From an uncultured Bacteroidales bacterium (GTDB taxonomy: Bacteria > Bacteroidota > Bacteroidia > Bacteroidales > UBA932), in NCBI GenBank assembly GCA_934675095.1, contig CAKUPC010000029.1, positions 1-24,902 of the forward strand: 24,902 nucleotides of DNA, in the 5' to 3' direction. Shown piece after piece: positions 1-7,250 of this stretch. A program made the translations under genes and the position numbers. The notes beneath the pieces were generated by a model, which was given only the letters and a program-made list of their open reading frames with translations, was not told the DNA's origin and did no database searches. The number at the start of each line of letters is the position of its first letter. The first letter of the stretch is position 1.

Positions 1-30
1 ATGGAAGGCATGGAGGTGGACTTCTCGTAA
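1..30 (+). CDS. C-terminal end of an upstream gene (partial)
   Basis: Frame 1 is open from the first base and ends at TAA, encoding a short tail finishing in EVDFS. It could be the last residues of a gene that begins outside the window. Only about nine codons are visible, so neither the reading frame nor the function can be confirmed. A promoter-like region for the next gene begins about 30 bases later, which fits a gene ending here. Confidence 0.3.
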   Translation: MEGMEVDFS

Positions 31-60
31 GCTTCATCGAAACAAATGACATCCGGCATT

Positions 61-95
61 GCGAATAACCAGTTCGCTGTGTCGGATTACTTTTG
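61..95 (+). promoter_or_regulatory. Promoter with palindromic operator, copy 1
   Basis: Bases 61-77 form the palindrome GCGAA-N7-TTCGC, and bases 88-95 (TACTTTTG) match the Bacteroidetes -7 box TAnnTTTG. No clear -33 TTTG lies at the usual spacing; the palindrome sits roughly where it would be. The 12-mer AACCAGTTCGCT (67-78) is followed by exactly nine bases before the -7 box, and the same arrangement recurs at 3028-3062. I infer binding of a dedicated regulator, perhaps an activator because the -33 box is missing. Transcription would start near 100-105, just ahead of the ATG at 117. Confidence 0.6.
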
Positions 96-116
96 CATCA
101 TAAAAAAGGGAATCAC

Positions 117-404
117 ATGGCATACAAGTACGACCCCATGACCGGAGATTTCGTGGATACATCCAAGCGCAGTCAGGCAAGGACTGCGGAAGCCCCTGCA
201 CCTCAGGTGCGTGCTGTGCGTGTTACTCGTCCGCCGGCCGCCAGGACGACACGTCAGCGCCATAATCCCCGGACCGCGATGTCCACAGTCCGTGGAGGCA
301 CCTCAAGGTACCGATGCAGGAAGCCGGAATACTTCCGCTGGTGGATACTGCGAATGTGCGTGTATGTGGGTATTGCCATGTTGTTCAACCTTTGCGGCAG
401 ATAG
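117..404 (+). CDS. Small basic membrane-associated protein
   Basis: This encodes 95 residues starting MAYKYDPMTG. I chose the ATG at 117 because AAGGG lies just upstream and the promoter -7 box is at 88-95; a TTG at 93 is in frame but would overlap that box. Residues 20-70 are rich in Arg, Ala and Pro and look disordered. Residues about 77-92 (FRWWILRMCVYVGIAMLF) form one hydrophobic segment at the very end, so the protein may be tail-anchored with its basic part in the cytoplasm. The stop lies nine bases before the ClpB-like gene, so they are probably co-transcribed. I do not recognise the family. A role as membrane anchor or adaptor for the ATPase is a guess. Confidence 0.6.
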   Translation: MAYKYDPMTGDFVDTSKRSQARTAEAPAPQVRAVRVTRPPAARTTRQRHNPRTAMSTVRGGTSRYRCRKPEYFRWWILRMCVYVGIAMLFNLCGR

Positions 405-413
405 AGAGAAGAT

Positions 414-3026
414 ATGGAACTTGATTTCAATATATTTACGGAGCGTGCGCGCCGCACGTTTGCAAAGTCGGCGGAGCTCGCCTCAGACTGCAGGTATCCG
501 AGCCTTGTGCCTGAGGTGCTCATGGTGTCGGTGATCCAGGAGGCGAAGGAGATGGTGTTCTTCCTTCTCCAGCGCATGGGGGTAGATAGGGTCGCCTTCT
601 GCCAGACAATCTCCGATTCCCTTGCCAGGGTGGAGCACAGTGGTGACGGCAGCATCGAGATGTCGGACAATGTCGTCGAGGTGCTCTGCAAGGCACAGAC
701 CCTCGTCGATGGGAGCAGCGCAGTGGCCCTTGAGCATGTCTTCTGGGCGTTTTGCGTCACCCCGGGTCCGGTGAGGGACATCGCCCGTGGCCTCGGTGTG
801 GACGACCGCAGGATAGCGGATGCTGTGGCGGCCTTCCGTGACGGAAACATAAGAAGGGACTCCTCCTCCCAGGCAGGAAGCCAGCGGCAGGACTCCCAGG
901 GCAGGGGGGAGCCCACGGTGAAACACCTCAAGAAGTACGCCCGCAATCTCACTGTCCTTGCCGAGGAGGGGAAGATAGAACCCGTCATCGGACGTGACGT
1001 GGAGATCCGCCGCATCCTTCAGATACTCTCACGCAAGACCAAGAACAACCCCGTCCTCGTCGGCCCTCCGGGAACCGGCAAGACCGCAATCATCGAGGGA
1101 CTGGCCCACAGGATCATCAGAGGCGATGTCCCTCAGGAACTCTCCGGTCTCAGGGTATGGTCCCTGGACATGACAGCCCTGATGGCGGGTACCTCGCAGC
1201 ACGGCGAGTTCGAGGAGCGCCTCAAGGCAGTGGTGGATGACGCGAAGTCCGATCCGAACATCGTTCTGTTCATCGATGAGATGCATCTTCTCATAGGTGC
1301 GGGTGGAAGCATGGACGCCGCCAACATCCTCAAGCCTGAGCTGGCGCGCGGAGAGATCAAGGTCCTCGGGGCCACGACCACCGACGAGTTCGTGCAGTAT
1401 GTGGAGAAGGACAAGGCGTTTGCAAGACGCTTCCAGAAGGTCATCGTGGATGAACCTGACACCGACGCCGCCATTGCGATTGTCCGGGGTGTGAAGCAGC
1501 GCTTCGAGACTTTCCATAGGATAAAGATCCTGGACGAGGCCGTGGTGTCGTCCGTGAAGTTGTCGCAGCGTTACATCACTGACCGTTTCCTTCCGGACAA
1601 GGCCATCGACCTCATTGACGAGGCTGCTTCCCGCATGAGGATAGAGAGGTCTTCAGTTCCTGTGGAGCTTGATGACCTCTCAAGGCAGATACGATGCAAG
1701 GAGATGGAGAGGGAGTCCCTGCGCCAGGATGAGCAGGAGCACGACCTGAGTGCGCTGGACGCTGAGATCGCTTCTCTTCGTGAGAAAGAGAACGAACTCA
1801 ATGCGAGGTGGCTCAATGAGCGTCAGCTGATGGAGGATATGCAGAGGCGTAAGGACGAGCTTGAGTCCCTCAGGACGCGGTTCGAACAGGAGGAACTGGC
1901 CGGCCATTACGAAGAGGCGGTGGCCCTGCGCACCCGTATGGAAACCTTGAAGGCGGAGCTTGAGTCAGTCCTGTCGGAGGCTGCCGAGGAGACGGAGGGC
2001 CGTCTTCTCAAGGTGAACCTTGACGAGGACGACATCCGTCAGGTCATCACCTCGTGGACAGGCATCCCTGTGAACCGCCTTGGTGAGGACGACCTCAGCC
2101 AGCTTGCCGGTCTGGAGGAGGCCCTTTCAACGTGTGTCGTAGGACAGGACCGTGCGGTTGCTGCCGTCTCGAAGGTCATACGCCGCAACAAGATGGGATT
2201 CGGTGACGCGGGGCGTCCGATAGGCTCGTTTCTCTTTCTGGGTACCACCGGCGTCGGGAAGACCGAGCTGGCAAAGACCCTCGCCGACTACCTCTTCCAT
2301 AGCCGTGACATGATGGTGCGCATCGACATGAGCGAGTACCAGCAGGAGCACAGTGTGTCTAGGCTCTTCGGAGCGCCTCCTGGATACGTGGGCTATGACC
2401 AGGGAGGTCAGCTCACCGAGGCTGTGCGCAGGAAGCCGTACAGCGTGATACTCCTCGATGAGATAGAGAAGGCCAATCCGAAGGTGTTCGAGACCCTTCT
2501 CCAGGTGCTCGACGACGGGCGTATGACCGACGGTCAGGGCCGTGTCGTGGACTTCAAGAACACAATCATCATCATGACATCCAATATGGGAGCATCCGCT
2601 ATCACACAGACCCTGATCGGAGGCGAGCGTGACGAGCGGAACATTGCGCTCGCCAAGGAACAGGTGCTGTCTCAGATGAGGCGGAAGGTCGCTCCGGAGT
2701 TCATCAACAGGATAGACGACATCGTGATGTTCATGCCTCTGGGCCGGGAAGAGATAGCAAGGATAGTTGCGATCCAGTTCAGCCAGCTCCAGCGTAGGAT
2801 GAAGGGCAACGGCATGGACATCACCATCGATGCAAGGGGACTTTACCTTCTTACTGGCATGAGCTATGAGCCGGAGTACGGCGCAAGGCCTGTGAAGAGG
2901 GCAATCAACGATTCGCTCGTTAACGTAATCACCATGAAGATGCTTTCGCGTGAGATCGCCAAGGACCGTCCTATACTTGTCACGGAGGAGGGTGGCCGGC
3001 TGAAGGTCACCAATGCCGAATCTTGA
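414..3026 (+). CDS. ClpB-like double AAA+ ATPase (disaggregase type, variant D1 pore loop)
   Basis: At 870 residues this matches the ClpB size. In order: a Clp-N-like domain (1-145), a linker, AAA+ D1 with Walker A GPPGTGKT (217-224) and Walker B VLFIDE (284-289), a coiled-coil middle domain (about 412-520) as in ClpB/Hsp104, and AAA+ D2 with Walker A GTTGVGKT (610-617), pore motif GYVGY, Walker B VILLDE (678-683) and a typical C-terminal small domain. ClpB uses ATP to thread aggregated proteins through its ring and needs no ClpP. The middle domain supports that class over ClpA or ClpC. The D1 pore loop is odd: where ClpB has KYRGEFEERL this protein has [10 protein letters not shown], so the conserved tyrosine is lost, a change also seen in ClpV-type ATPases. 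It is probably a specialised paralogue, not the housekeeping clpB. It appears co-transcribed with the small membrane protein upstream. Confidence 0.93.
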   Translation: MELDFNIFTERARRTFAKSAELASDCRYPSLVPEVLMVSVIQEAKEMVFFLLQRMGVDRVAFCQTISDSLARVEHSGDGSIEMSDNVVEVLCKAQTLVDGSSAVALEHVFWAFCVTPGPVRDIARGLGVDDRRIADAVAAFRDGNIRRDSSSQAGSQRQDSQGRGEPTVKHLKKYARNLTVLAEEGKIEPVIGRDVEIRRILQILSRKTKNNPVLVGPPGTGKTAIIEGLAHRIIRGDVPQELSGLRVWSLDMTALMAGTSQHGEFEERLKAVVDDAKSDPNIVLFIDEMHLLIGAGGSMDAANILKPELARGEIKVLGATTTDEFVQYVEKDKAFARRFQKVIVDEPDTDAAIAIVRGVKQRFETFHRIKILDEAVVSSVKLSQRYITDRFLPDKAIDLIDEAASRMRIERSSVPVELDDLSRQIRCKEMERESLRQDEQEHDLSALDAEIASLREKENELNARWLNERQLMEDMQRRKDELESLRTRFEQEELAGHYEEAVALRTRMETLKAELESVLSEAAEETEGRLLKVNLDEDDIRQVITSWTGIPVNRLGEDDLSQLAGLEEALSTCVVGQDRAVAAVSKVIRRNKMGFGDAGRPIGSFLFLGTTGVGKTELAKTLADYLFHSRDMMVRIDMSEYQQEHSVSRLFGAPPGYVGYDQGGQLTEAVRRKPYSVILLDEIEKANPKVFETLLQVLDDGRMTDGQGRVVDFKNTIIIMTSNMGASAITQTLIGGERDERNIALAKEQVLSQMRRKVAPEFINRIDDIVMFMPLGREEIARIVAIQFSQLQRRMKGNGMDITIDARGLYLLTGMSYEPEYGARPVKRAINDSLVNVITMKMLSREIAKDRPILVTEEGGRLKVTNAES

Positions 3027-3027
3027 T

Positions 3028-3062
3028 GCGAACAACCAGTTCGCTCAAGGGGCGTACATTTG
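3028..3062 (+). promoter_or_regulatory. Promoter with palindromic operator, copy 2
   Basis: Immediately after the ClpB-like stop codon, bases 3028-3044 repeat the palindrome GCGAA-N7-TTCGC. The 12-mer AACCAGTTCGCT (3034-3045) is again followed by nine bases and then TACATTTG (3055-3062), a perfect TAnnTTTG -7 box. The bases between and around these elements differ from copy 1, so the shared elements look selected, not a recent duplication. It should drive the two genes starting at 3093 and 3273. Confidence 0.65.
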
Positions 3063-3092
3063 CAGCATAGAAACAATAAAACTGTAACGGAT

Positions 3093-3263
3093 ATGAAGAT
3101 TATGGGAATTCCGGGGACATCGTTCTCCATGCGCCGGGCACTCGGTATCGACGTGGTAAAGAGAAACATCGCCAGAACAACAGGCATTCCTCTCACAAAG
3201 TCAGGTCTTGAAAGAAAGATAGGACGCGAGTTTGTAAAGGTCGTGACTAAGCTTCTCAAGTAG
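3093..3263 (+). CDS. Small basic protein, unknown function
   Basis: This encodes 56 residues beginning MKIMGIPGTSFSM. The ATG at 3093 lies about 30 bases after the -7 box at 3055-3062; the TTG at 3060 would overlap that box and is rejected. The sequence is rich in Lys and Arg, has no membrane segment, and looks helical in its C-terminal half (SGLERKIGREFVKVVTKLLK). It ends nine bases before the next ATG, so the two are probably co-transcribed. I do not recognise the family. Confidence 0.55.
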   Translation: MKIMGIPGTSFSMRRALGIDVVKRNIARTTGIPLTKSGLERKIGREFVKVVTKLLK

Positions 3264-3272
3264 CATCCCGCT

Positions 3273-4307
3273 ATGAAGCCCGCTGAACTTTACGACATAC
3301 TGATGGCTGATGATGGCTTGGATGAAGCTTATACCGGTGACATCCATGCCGTACAGAATGCCATAGTCCGTGCGTTGAATATTGAGGAAGTCAAGGCTCT
3401 CGTAAGTGGTGCAGAGCATCGCTGCCCGTTGGATTCGCGTCGTCTCATAAAACTGCAATGGATGGTGGAGAATCCATCAGGCAGCGGGAAACCAGAGGTT
3501 CGTCGCAACGAGCCACTCTATAAGCTTATACGGCTGTACACTGACAAGAAGAGCGGACGCGTGGAAGACTCCAGGAAGGAACTTCGGCAAAGGTACCCGT
3601 ATCAGGGCTATGCTGACCAGAAGAAGATTGTCAGCCTGATGCTTGGCGGATCCAAGGCGGACCGTCTGTGGGCCTGCAGGAGGATAGCCAAGGACCAGAT
3701 ACCCGGATTTGAGGATGACCTCCGTCGTGAGTGGGAGTCGATGCGCGTACTTCCTATGGCCTGGATGGCAATGAGGTATCTTCCAAAGGAATACATTCTA
3801 ACCCAGATTGATGAGTTGCGGCAGGCAGGAGTGGAGATGCATGAGATATGCTCTCATCTTGGCAATCTCGAAGGTTTCCCTTATGAGGTTACGCCTGATC
3901 TGGTTGCTCCTGAACACTACATCCAGACTATGGTGAAGCTGGGAAGGATTGTGCCGCAGGATCAGTGCCGTGAGCTTATTCGCACTTATCTGTGCGGGAG
4001 ATGCCGTGACATGCTGACGCTTTATCTTGGGTATGATTGTTTATCGGCCGTCGGTAAATCCCTGTCCGACATCTGCCCTTTCCGTGAGATTGTTCGGGCG
4101 CTTGGCAAGCTCGGATATGTGGATCTGCTGAAAGAGCTTTTCGACTTGTCTGTAAAGGTGGCGGAACATAGTCCTGACACTCTTCATGATGTATGTCGGA
4201 CGGTGCTTCGGGAGTTGATGGGGGAGGATGCGCCTATTGAGCGGAATGGGTGCCTTGCCATTGAGGGCGACATGCCGGACTTCCTTGGTGAAGACGAACA
4301 TCAATAG
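3273..4307 (+). CDS. Unknown alpha-helical protein
   Basis: This encodes 344 residues starting MKPAELYDILMADDG. It has no signal peptide or membrane segment, so it is probably cytoplasmic. The composition (Leu, Arg, Glu, few Gly) and repeating helix-like blocks from about residue 110 onward suggest a HEAT- or ARM-like helical scaffold, but I see no diagnostic motif. A cluster of cysteines (about residues 240-265, including CGRCRDM and CLSAVGKSLSDIC) is notable but does not form a clear zinc site. It is second in the short operon driven by the promoter at 3028-3062, which shares its operator with the ClpB-like operon, so a role in the same process is likely. Confidence 0.7.
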   Translation: MKPAELYDILMADDGLDEAYTGDIHAVQNAIVRALNIEEVKALVSGAEHRCPLDSRRLIKLQWMVENPSGSGKPEVRRNEPLYKLIRLYTDKKSGRVEDSRKELRQRYPYQGYADQKKIVSLMLGGSKADRLWACRRIAKDQIPGFEDDLRREWESMRVLPMAWMAMRYLPKEYILTQIDELRQAGVEMHEICSHLGNLEGFPYEVTPDLVAPEHYIQTMVKLGRIVPQDQCRELIRTYLCGRCRDMLTLYLGYDCLSAVGKSLSDICPFREIVRALGKLGYVDLLKELFDLSVKVAEHSPDTLHDVCRTVLRELMGEDAPIERNGCLAIEGDMPDFLGEDEHQ

Positions 4308-4577
4308 GAAATCAAACTCCTATGATTGCTACATAGTGTCTCTCGATAGGACCATCGGCCACTTCGCTAGAAACTTCGGGTTCTACATAAGTCTGTTAAA
4401 CGATGCGGAGCGACTGTTTGGAGACAAGTACAGGAGCATTATGCTGAGGATAAATACGAGAAATGTGACAATGTCATGGTCAATGATGTCCTCAATCACC
4501 AGATGGAGTCGCAGAAACTGAAGTCCTATATGTTTCATCTTTTATTATGTAAAAATTACACAAAAACTTTGGGATAA
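4288..4577 (+). pseudogene. Frameshifted small ORF, unknown function
   Basis: One frame reads from about 4288 (GTG) through residues such as DRTIGHFARNFGFYISLL, then turns low-complexity after GDKYRS and stops at 4521. From about 4434 the next frame reads EHYAEDKYEKCDNVMVNDVL and runs to TAA at 4575-4577. Joining the two near 4432-4436 gives one plausible helical protein of roughly 95 residues. This points to a single indel, either real decay or a sequencing error. The start overlaps the end of the previous gene by about 20 bases. The tail overlaps the -33 box of the next promoter. I do not recognise the family. Confidence 0.4.
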
Positions 4578-4598
4578 GAATTTTTATGCCTACATTTG
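4568..4598 (+). promoter_or_regulatory. Consensus Bacteroidetes promoter for the Nudix regulator gene
   Basis: TTTG (4568-4571), a 19-base spacer, then TACATTTG (4591-4598) match the housekeeping sigma consensus exactly. The ATG follows 22 bases after the -7 box, giving a leader of roughly 15 bases with no Shine-Dalgarno sequence. No GCGAA-N7-TTCGC palindrome is present here, unlike the two upstream promoters, so this gene may be expressed independently of them. Confidence 0.75.
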
Positions 4599-4620
4599 CG
4601 TAGAATTCACACAGTATAAT

Positions 4621-5418
4621 ATGGTAGTAAAGAAAGGAACATTCACATACGAGTATCCGAGGCCGTCTGTCACAACTGATTGCGTTATCTTCGGATATGA
4701 TGTGAAGGCGGGACTCTCAATCCTGCTGGTAAAGAGAGGCATAGAACCGTTCAAGGACAAATGGGCGCTGCCGGGAGGATTCCTTCAGATGAATGAGACC
4801 TCAGACGAATGTGCAATGAGGGAACTTCAGGAGGAGACGGGCCTTTCCATTTACACGGCGGAGACGACGGATGCCGACAATGTGGATGAGTACATGCTTG
4901 AGGCAAAGGGCATCTCGGATGCTAAGGTGGTGACAAGCCGCAGGAGTGCGTTCTTCGAGCAGATAGGCTGCTTCTCTGATGTTGAGAGGGATCCCCGCGG
5001 AAGAGTAATCTCGATTGCATACTATGCCCTTGTCGAGAAAGGTAAGGTCGAGGGAGGTGATGATGCCAGGCTGGCGTCATGGTTCCCGATAGATTCGGTT
5101 CCCAGCCTTGCGTTCGACCATGAGAAGATTCTTAGGGCCGCACTCAGTCGTCTCAAGGAGAGGATACACTTCAAGCCTATAGGCTTTGACCTTCTGCCCG
5201 AGGTGTTCACGCTCCCTCAGTTGCAGGCGCTCTACGAGTCAATTCTCGAGGTGCATTTCGACCGAAGGAACTTCGGAGCAAAGATGCTCAAACTTGGGAT
5301 TCTTGACGAGGTGGGCGAGCGCCCGAAGAATGCAGGTCCCCGCATCCCGGTGAACTACCGCTTCAATAAGGAGAAGTACGAGGAGATGAAAGCTAAGGGT
5401 TTCAGACTAGAGTTTTAG
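4621..5418 (+). CDS. NrtR-type Nudix/winged-helix regulator
   Basis: The 265 residues form an N-terminal Nudix fold (about 15-160) and a C-terminal winged-helix domain (about 180-265), the NrtR layout. NrtR proteins sense ADP-ribose or related nucleotides and repress NAD-related or sugar-use genes. The Nudix box is complete: G53, E59, R67-E68, E71-E72 and G74 fit GX5EX7REUXEEXGU, so it could still hydrolyse its ligand, unlike some purely regulatory members. About 25 extra residues (roughly 79-108, acidic, including TTDADNVDEY) lie between the Nudix box and the conserved RDPRGRVISIAYYAL strand. An ADP-ribosylglycohydrolase 2 kb downstream fits ADP-ribose as ligand; in Bacteroides some family members instead sense sugars. 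Its targets are not known from sequence. Confidence 0.88.
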   Translation: MVVKKGTFTYEYPRPSVTTDCVIFGYDVKAGLSILLVKRGIEPFKDKWALPGGFLQMNETSDECAMRELQEETGLSIYTAETTDADNVDEYMLEAKGISDAKVVTSRRSAFFEQIGCFSDVERDPRGRVISIAYYALVEKGKVEGGDDARLASWFPIDSVPSLAFDHEKILRAALSRLKERIHFKPIGFDLLPEVFTLPQLQALYESILEVHFDRRNFGAKMLKLGILDEVGERPKNAGPRIPVNYRFNKEKYEEMKAKGFRLEF

Positions 5419-5448
5419 CAAAAAAAATACTTAATATCAATAACTTGT

Positions 5449-5462
5449 GCAACCAGTTCAAC
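5449..5462 (+). promoter_or_regulatory. Partial third copy of the operator motif
   Basis: The 10-mer CAACCAGTTC (5450-5459) matches the core of the sites at 61-78 and 3028-3045, but the outer palindrome arms are changed (GTGCA on the left, CAACG on the right). It lies just before the vWA start codons. No TAnnTTTG follows at the same spacing; TAACTTGT (5441-5448) is a poor match upstream. It could be a weak site for the same regulator or chance. Confidence 0.3.
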
Positions 5463-5466
5463 GGCC

Positions 5467-6597
5467 ATGGATGGGGGAGCATACACTGAGATGAAAAGAA
5501 TGAATTTGTTTAGAAAGAAGGAGACAGTTACTACAACTATTGTCAATGCGGGCATCGCCTCCCCTGAGAATGAGACCCTTTCTTCTGCGAAAGGAAGTCA
5601 GGAGTCGGCAGCTGATGGTAAGATATACAATCTGGTTATTCTTGACGAGTCGGGCTCTATGGGCTCAATCTACAACCAAGCGCTCAGCGGAGCCAACGAG
5701 ACGCTGAACACCATCAGGCTTTCGCAGAAGGAAGACGGGTCCCTCAAACAGATTCTCACCTTCGTCACCTTTGATTCCGGCTCGAACCGTCCGGATGTGA
5801 GGGAGATAATCAGCCTTAAGCCTATAACCGAGGTGAAGGATCTGACAAAGGATGACTATCGCCCTAGCGGATGCACTCCGCTCTACGATGCCATGGGTAT
5901 CTCCATCAAGAAACTCTCCGAAGTGGTAGGCAAAGACGACAATGTCCTTGTTACCGTCATAACGGATGGCTATGAGAACAGCTCCCGTCACTATAGTGCA
6001 TCGATGGTAAAGGAGATGGTGGACTCGCTCCGCGCCAAGGGATGGGTGTTCACCTATATCGGTGCGAATCAGGACTCTGTCGAGGTTGCCGGTGGCCTTG
6101 GCATCTGCAATGCGATGGACTTCGCCCAGGATGCGACAGGTGCGCAGATGATGTGGGATAAGATGAACTCAAGTCGCAGGGAGTACTACAAGAAGGCTTC
6201 CCGCATAAGGATGACCGGTGCGTATGAGGACCTTGAGTCGGATTTCTTCGCCATGAACCGAGACGATTCCAGAGTTACTCCTGACATGGTGACGGACCTT
6301 GCCGACAACGTAATTCTTGTTCTCGGGAGCAGCGACAGCGAAGGCCTTGAGGGCGACAGGTACTACATCAACACCTTCGGTCGTGACCTCGATGATATCA
6401 GAATGTCAGTGCAGCGTTTCATCCGCTTTGCCGATAATCACTCGGAGAAGAGATTCCTTGTCACAAGGGTGGGATGCGGGCATGCCGGCTACAGGGATGA
6501 GCAGATTGCCCCTCTCTTTGCAGCGGCCTACAGTCTGCCGAACGTATCACTCCCGGAGTCTTTCTGGAAGGTGCTTGACTATAAATTCAGACGCTAG
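5467..6597 (+). CDS. vWA protein with C-terminal A1S_2505-like domain
   Basis: The protein has up to 376 residues. An intact MIDAS metal site is visible: DESGS (60-64), the Thr in SGCTPLYDA (about 137) and TDG (166-168). vWA domains bind partner proteins through a Mg ion, and this one resembles TerY/YegL-type cytoplasmic forms. Residues about 277-370 form a second domain with DNVILVLGSSD and VTRVGCGHAGYRDEQIAPLF, which resembles the VFGSN and VTxIGCGLAGY motifs of A1S_2505-type phage-related proteins; the match is from memory. The glycine-rich part that normally follows VFGSN appears shortened. There is no signal peptide. ATG codons at 5467, 5491 and 5500 are in frame; GGGGGAG makes 5491 plausible. 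The stop is four bases before the DUF1810 gene, so they form an operon. Confidence 0.85.
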   Translation: MDGGAYTEMKRMNLFRKKETVTTTIVNAGIASPENETLSSAKGSQESAADGKIYNLVILDESGSMGSIYNQALSGANETLNTIRLSQKEDGSLKQILTFVTFDSGSNRPDVREIISLKPITEVKDLTKDDYRPSGCTPLYDAMGISIKKLSEVVGKDDNVLVTVITDGYENSSRHYSASMVKEMVDSLRAKGWVFTYIGANQDSVEVAGGLGICNAMDFAQDATGAQMMWDKMNSSRREYYKKASRIRMTGAYEDLESDFFAMNRDDSRVTPDMVTDLADNVILVLGSSDSEGLEGDRYYINTFGRDLDDIRMSVQRFIRFADNHSEKRFLVTRVGCGHAGYRDEQIAPLFAAAYSLPNVSLPESFWKVLDYKFRR

Positions 6598-6601
6598 TAC
6601 G

Positions 6602-7221
6602 ATGGAGGGACTGGAAAGATTCCTGGAAGCCCAGGACAGCAGGATCTCTGGCTACGAGACAGCCATTAGGGAGATAAAGGCAGGATTCAAAGTGTCTCAC
6701 TGGATATGGTACATCTTTCCCCAGATGAGAGGACTTGGCCACAGCGGATTCTCGCACAAGTACGGGATCAGCTCATTGCTTGAGCAAGGCTTATCTTGAA
6801 CATCCAGTCTTTGGTGCGCGTCTGCGGGAGGCTGTCCTTGCGATGACGGCGCATGCCGGGTCGAAGACCGCAGATGATGTCCTCGGGAGTACTGATGCCA
6901 TGAAGCTCCGTTCATGCCTTACGCTCTTTGACGCAGTCAGTCCGCAGGATGGTGGCACGCTACCTCTGGGATCGCGACCTTTCTGCTGGCAGATGTGAAT
7001 CGGTAATGCGCACACTAAAGGAGTGCCTCAAGTACAGTGTCTGCAACAACAGGTCGTTACACAAGGACGGAACACTTTACAGAGCTGCCCTTTCGGTGGC
7101 GGAATCGGTTTCTGCGGGCAATGTGCTGGAAATGGCAGACCGCTTTGACTCGTATATGAATGGGATGATGTCCAATCCGGTGACGAGATCCGCAATGGAG
7201 ACATTTGTGGAGGGTTATTAG
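6602..7221 (+). pseudogene. DUF1810 family gene with two frameshifts
   Basis: Frame A starts at ATG 6602 and reads the DUF1810 hallmark SHWIWYIFPQMRGLG, then loses similarity after YGISS and stops at 6797-6799. A second frame picks up SKAYLEHPVFGARLREAVL from about 6786 and continues through STDAMKLRSCLTLFDAVSP to about 6950. A third frame carries SAGRCESVMRTLKECLKYS to the stop at 7219-7221. Each shift has the same sense (one base gained or two lost). The first part matches the usual DUF1810 length of about 140 residues; the last 65 residues are an extra tail I do not recognise. The function of DUF1810 is unknown. It is either decayed or affected by sequence errors. It lies in the vWA to glycohydrolase gene row. 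Confidence 0.8.
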
Positions 7222-7250
7222 CAGATTAGTAGAATTATAGAAGATAAATT

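Noticed and set aside
254..1015. 253-codon minus-strand frame over the start of the ClpB-like gene
   Set aside because: It is antisense to a clear Clp-N and AAA+ coding sequence, and its residue composition (Ser, Arg and Thr rich) is typical of a shadow frame.
2127..3035. 302-codon minus-strand frame over the end of the ClpB-like gene
   Set aside because: It is His and Leu rich, has no motifs, and covers the conserved D2 ATPase domain on the other strand.
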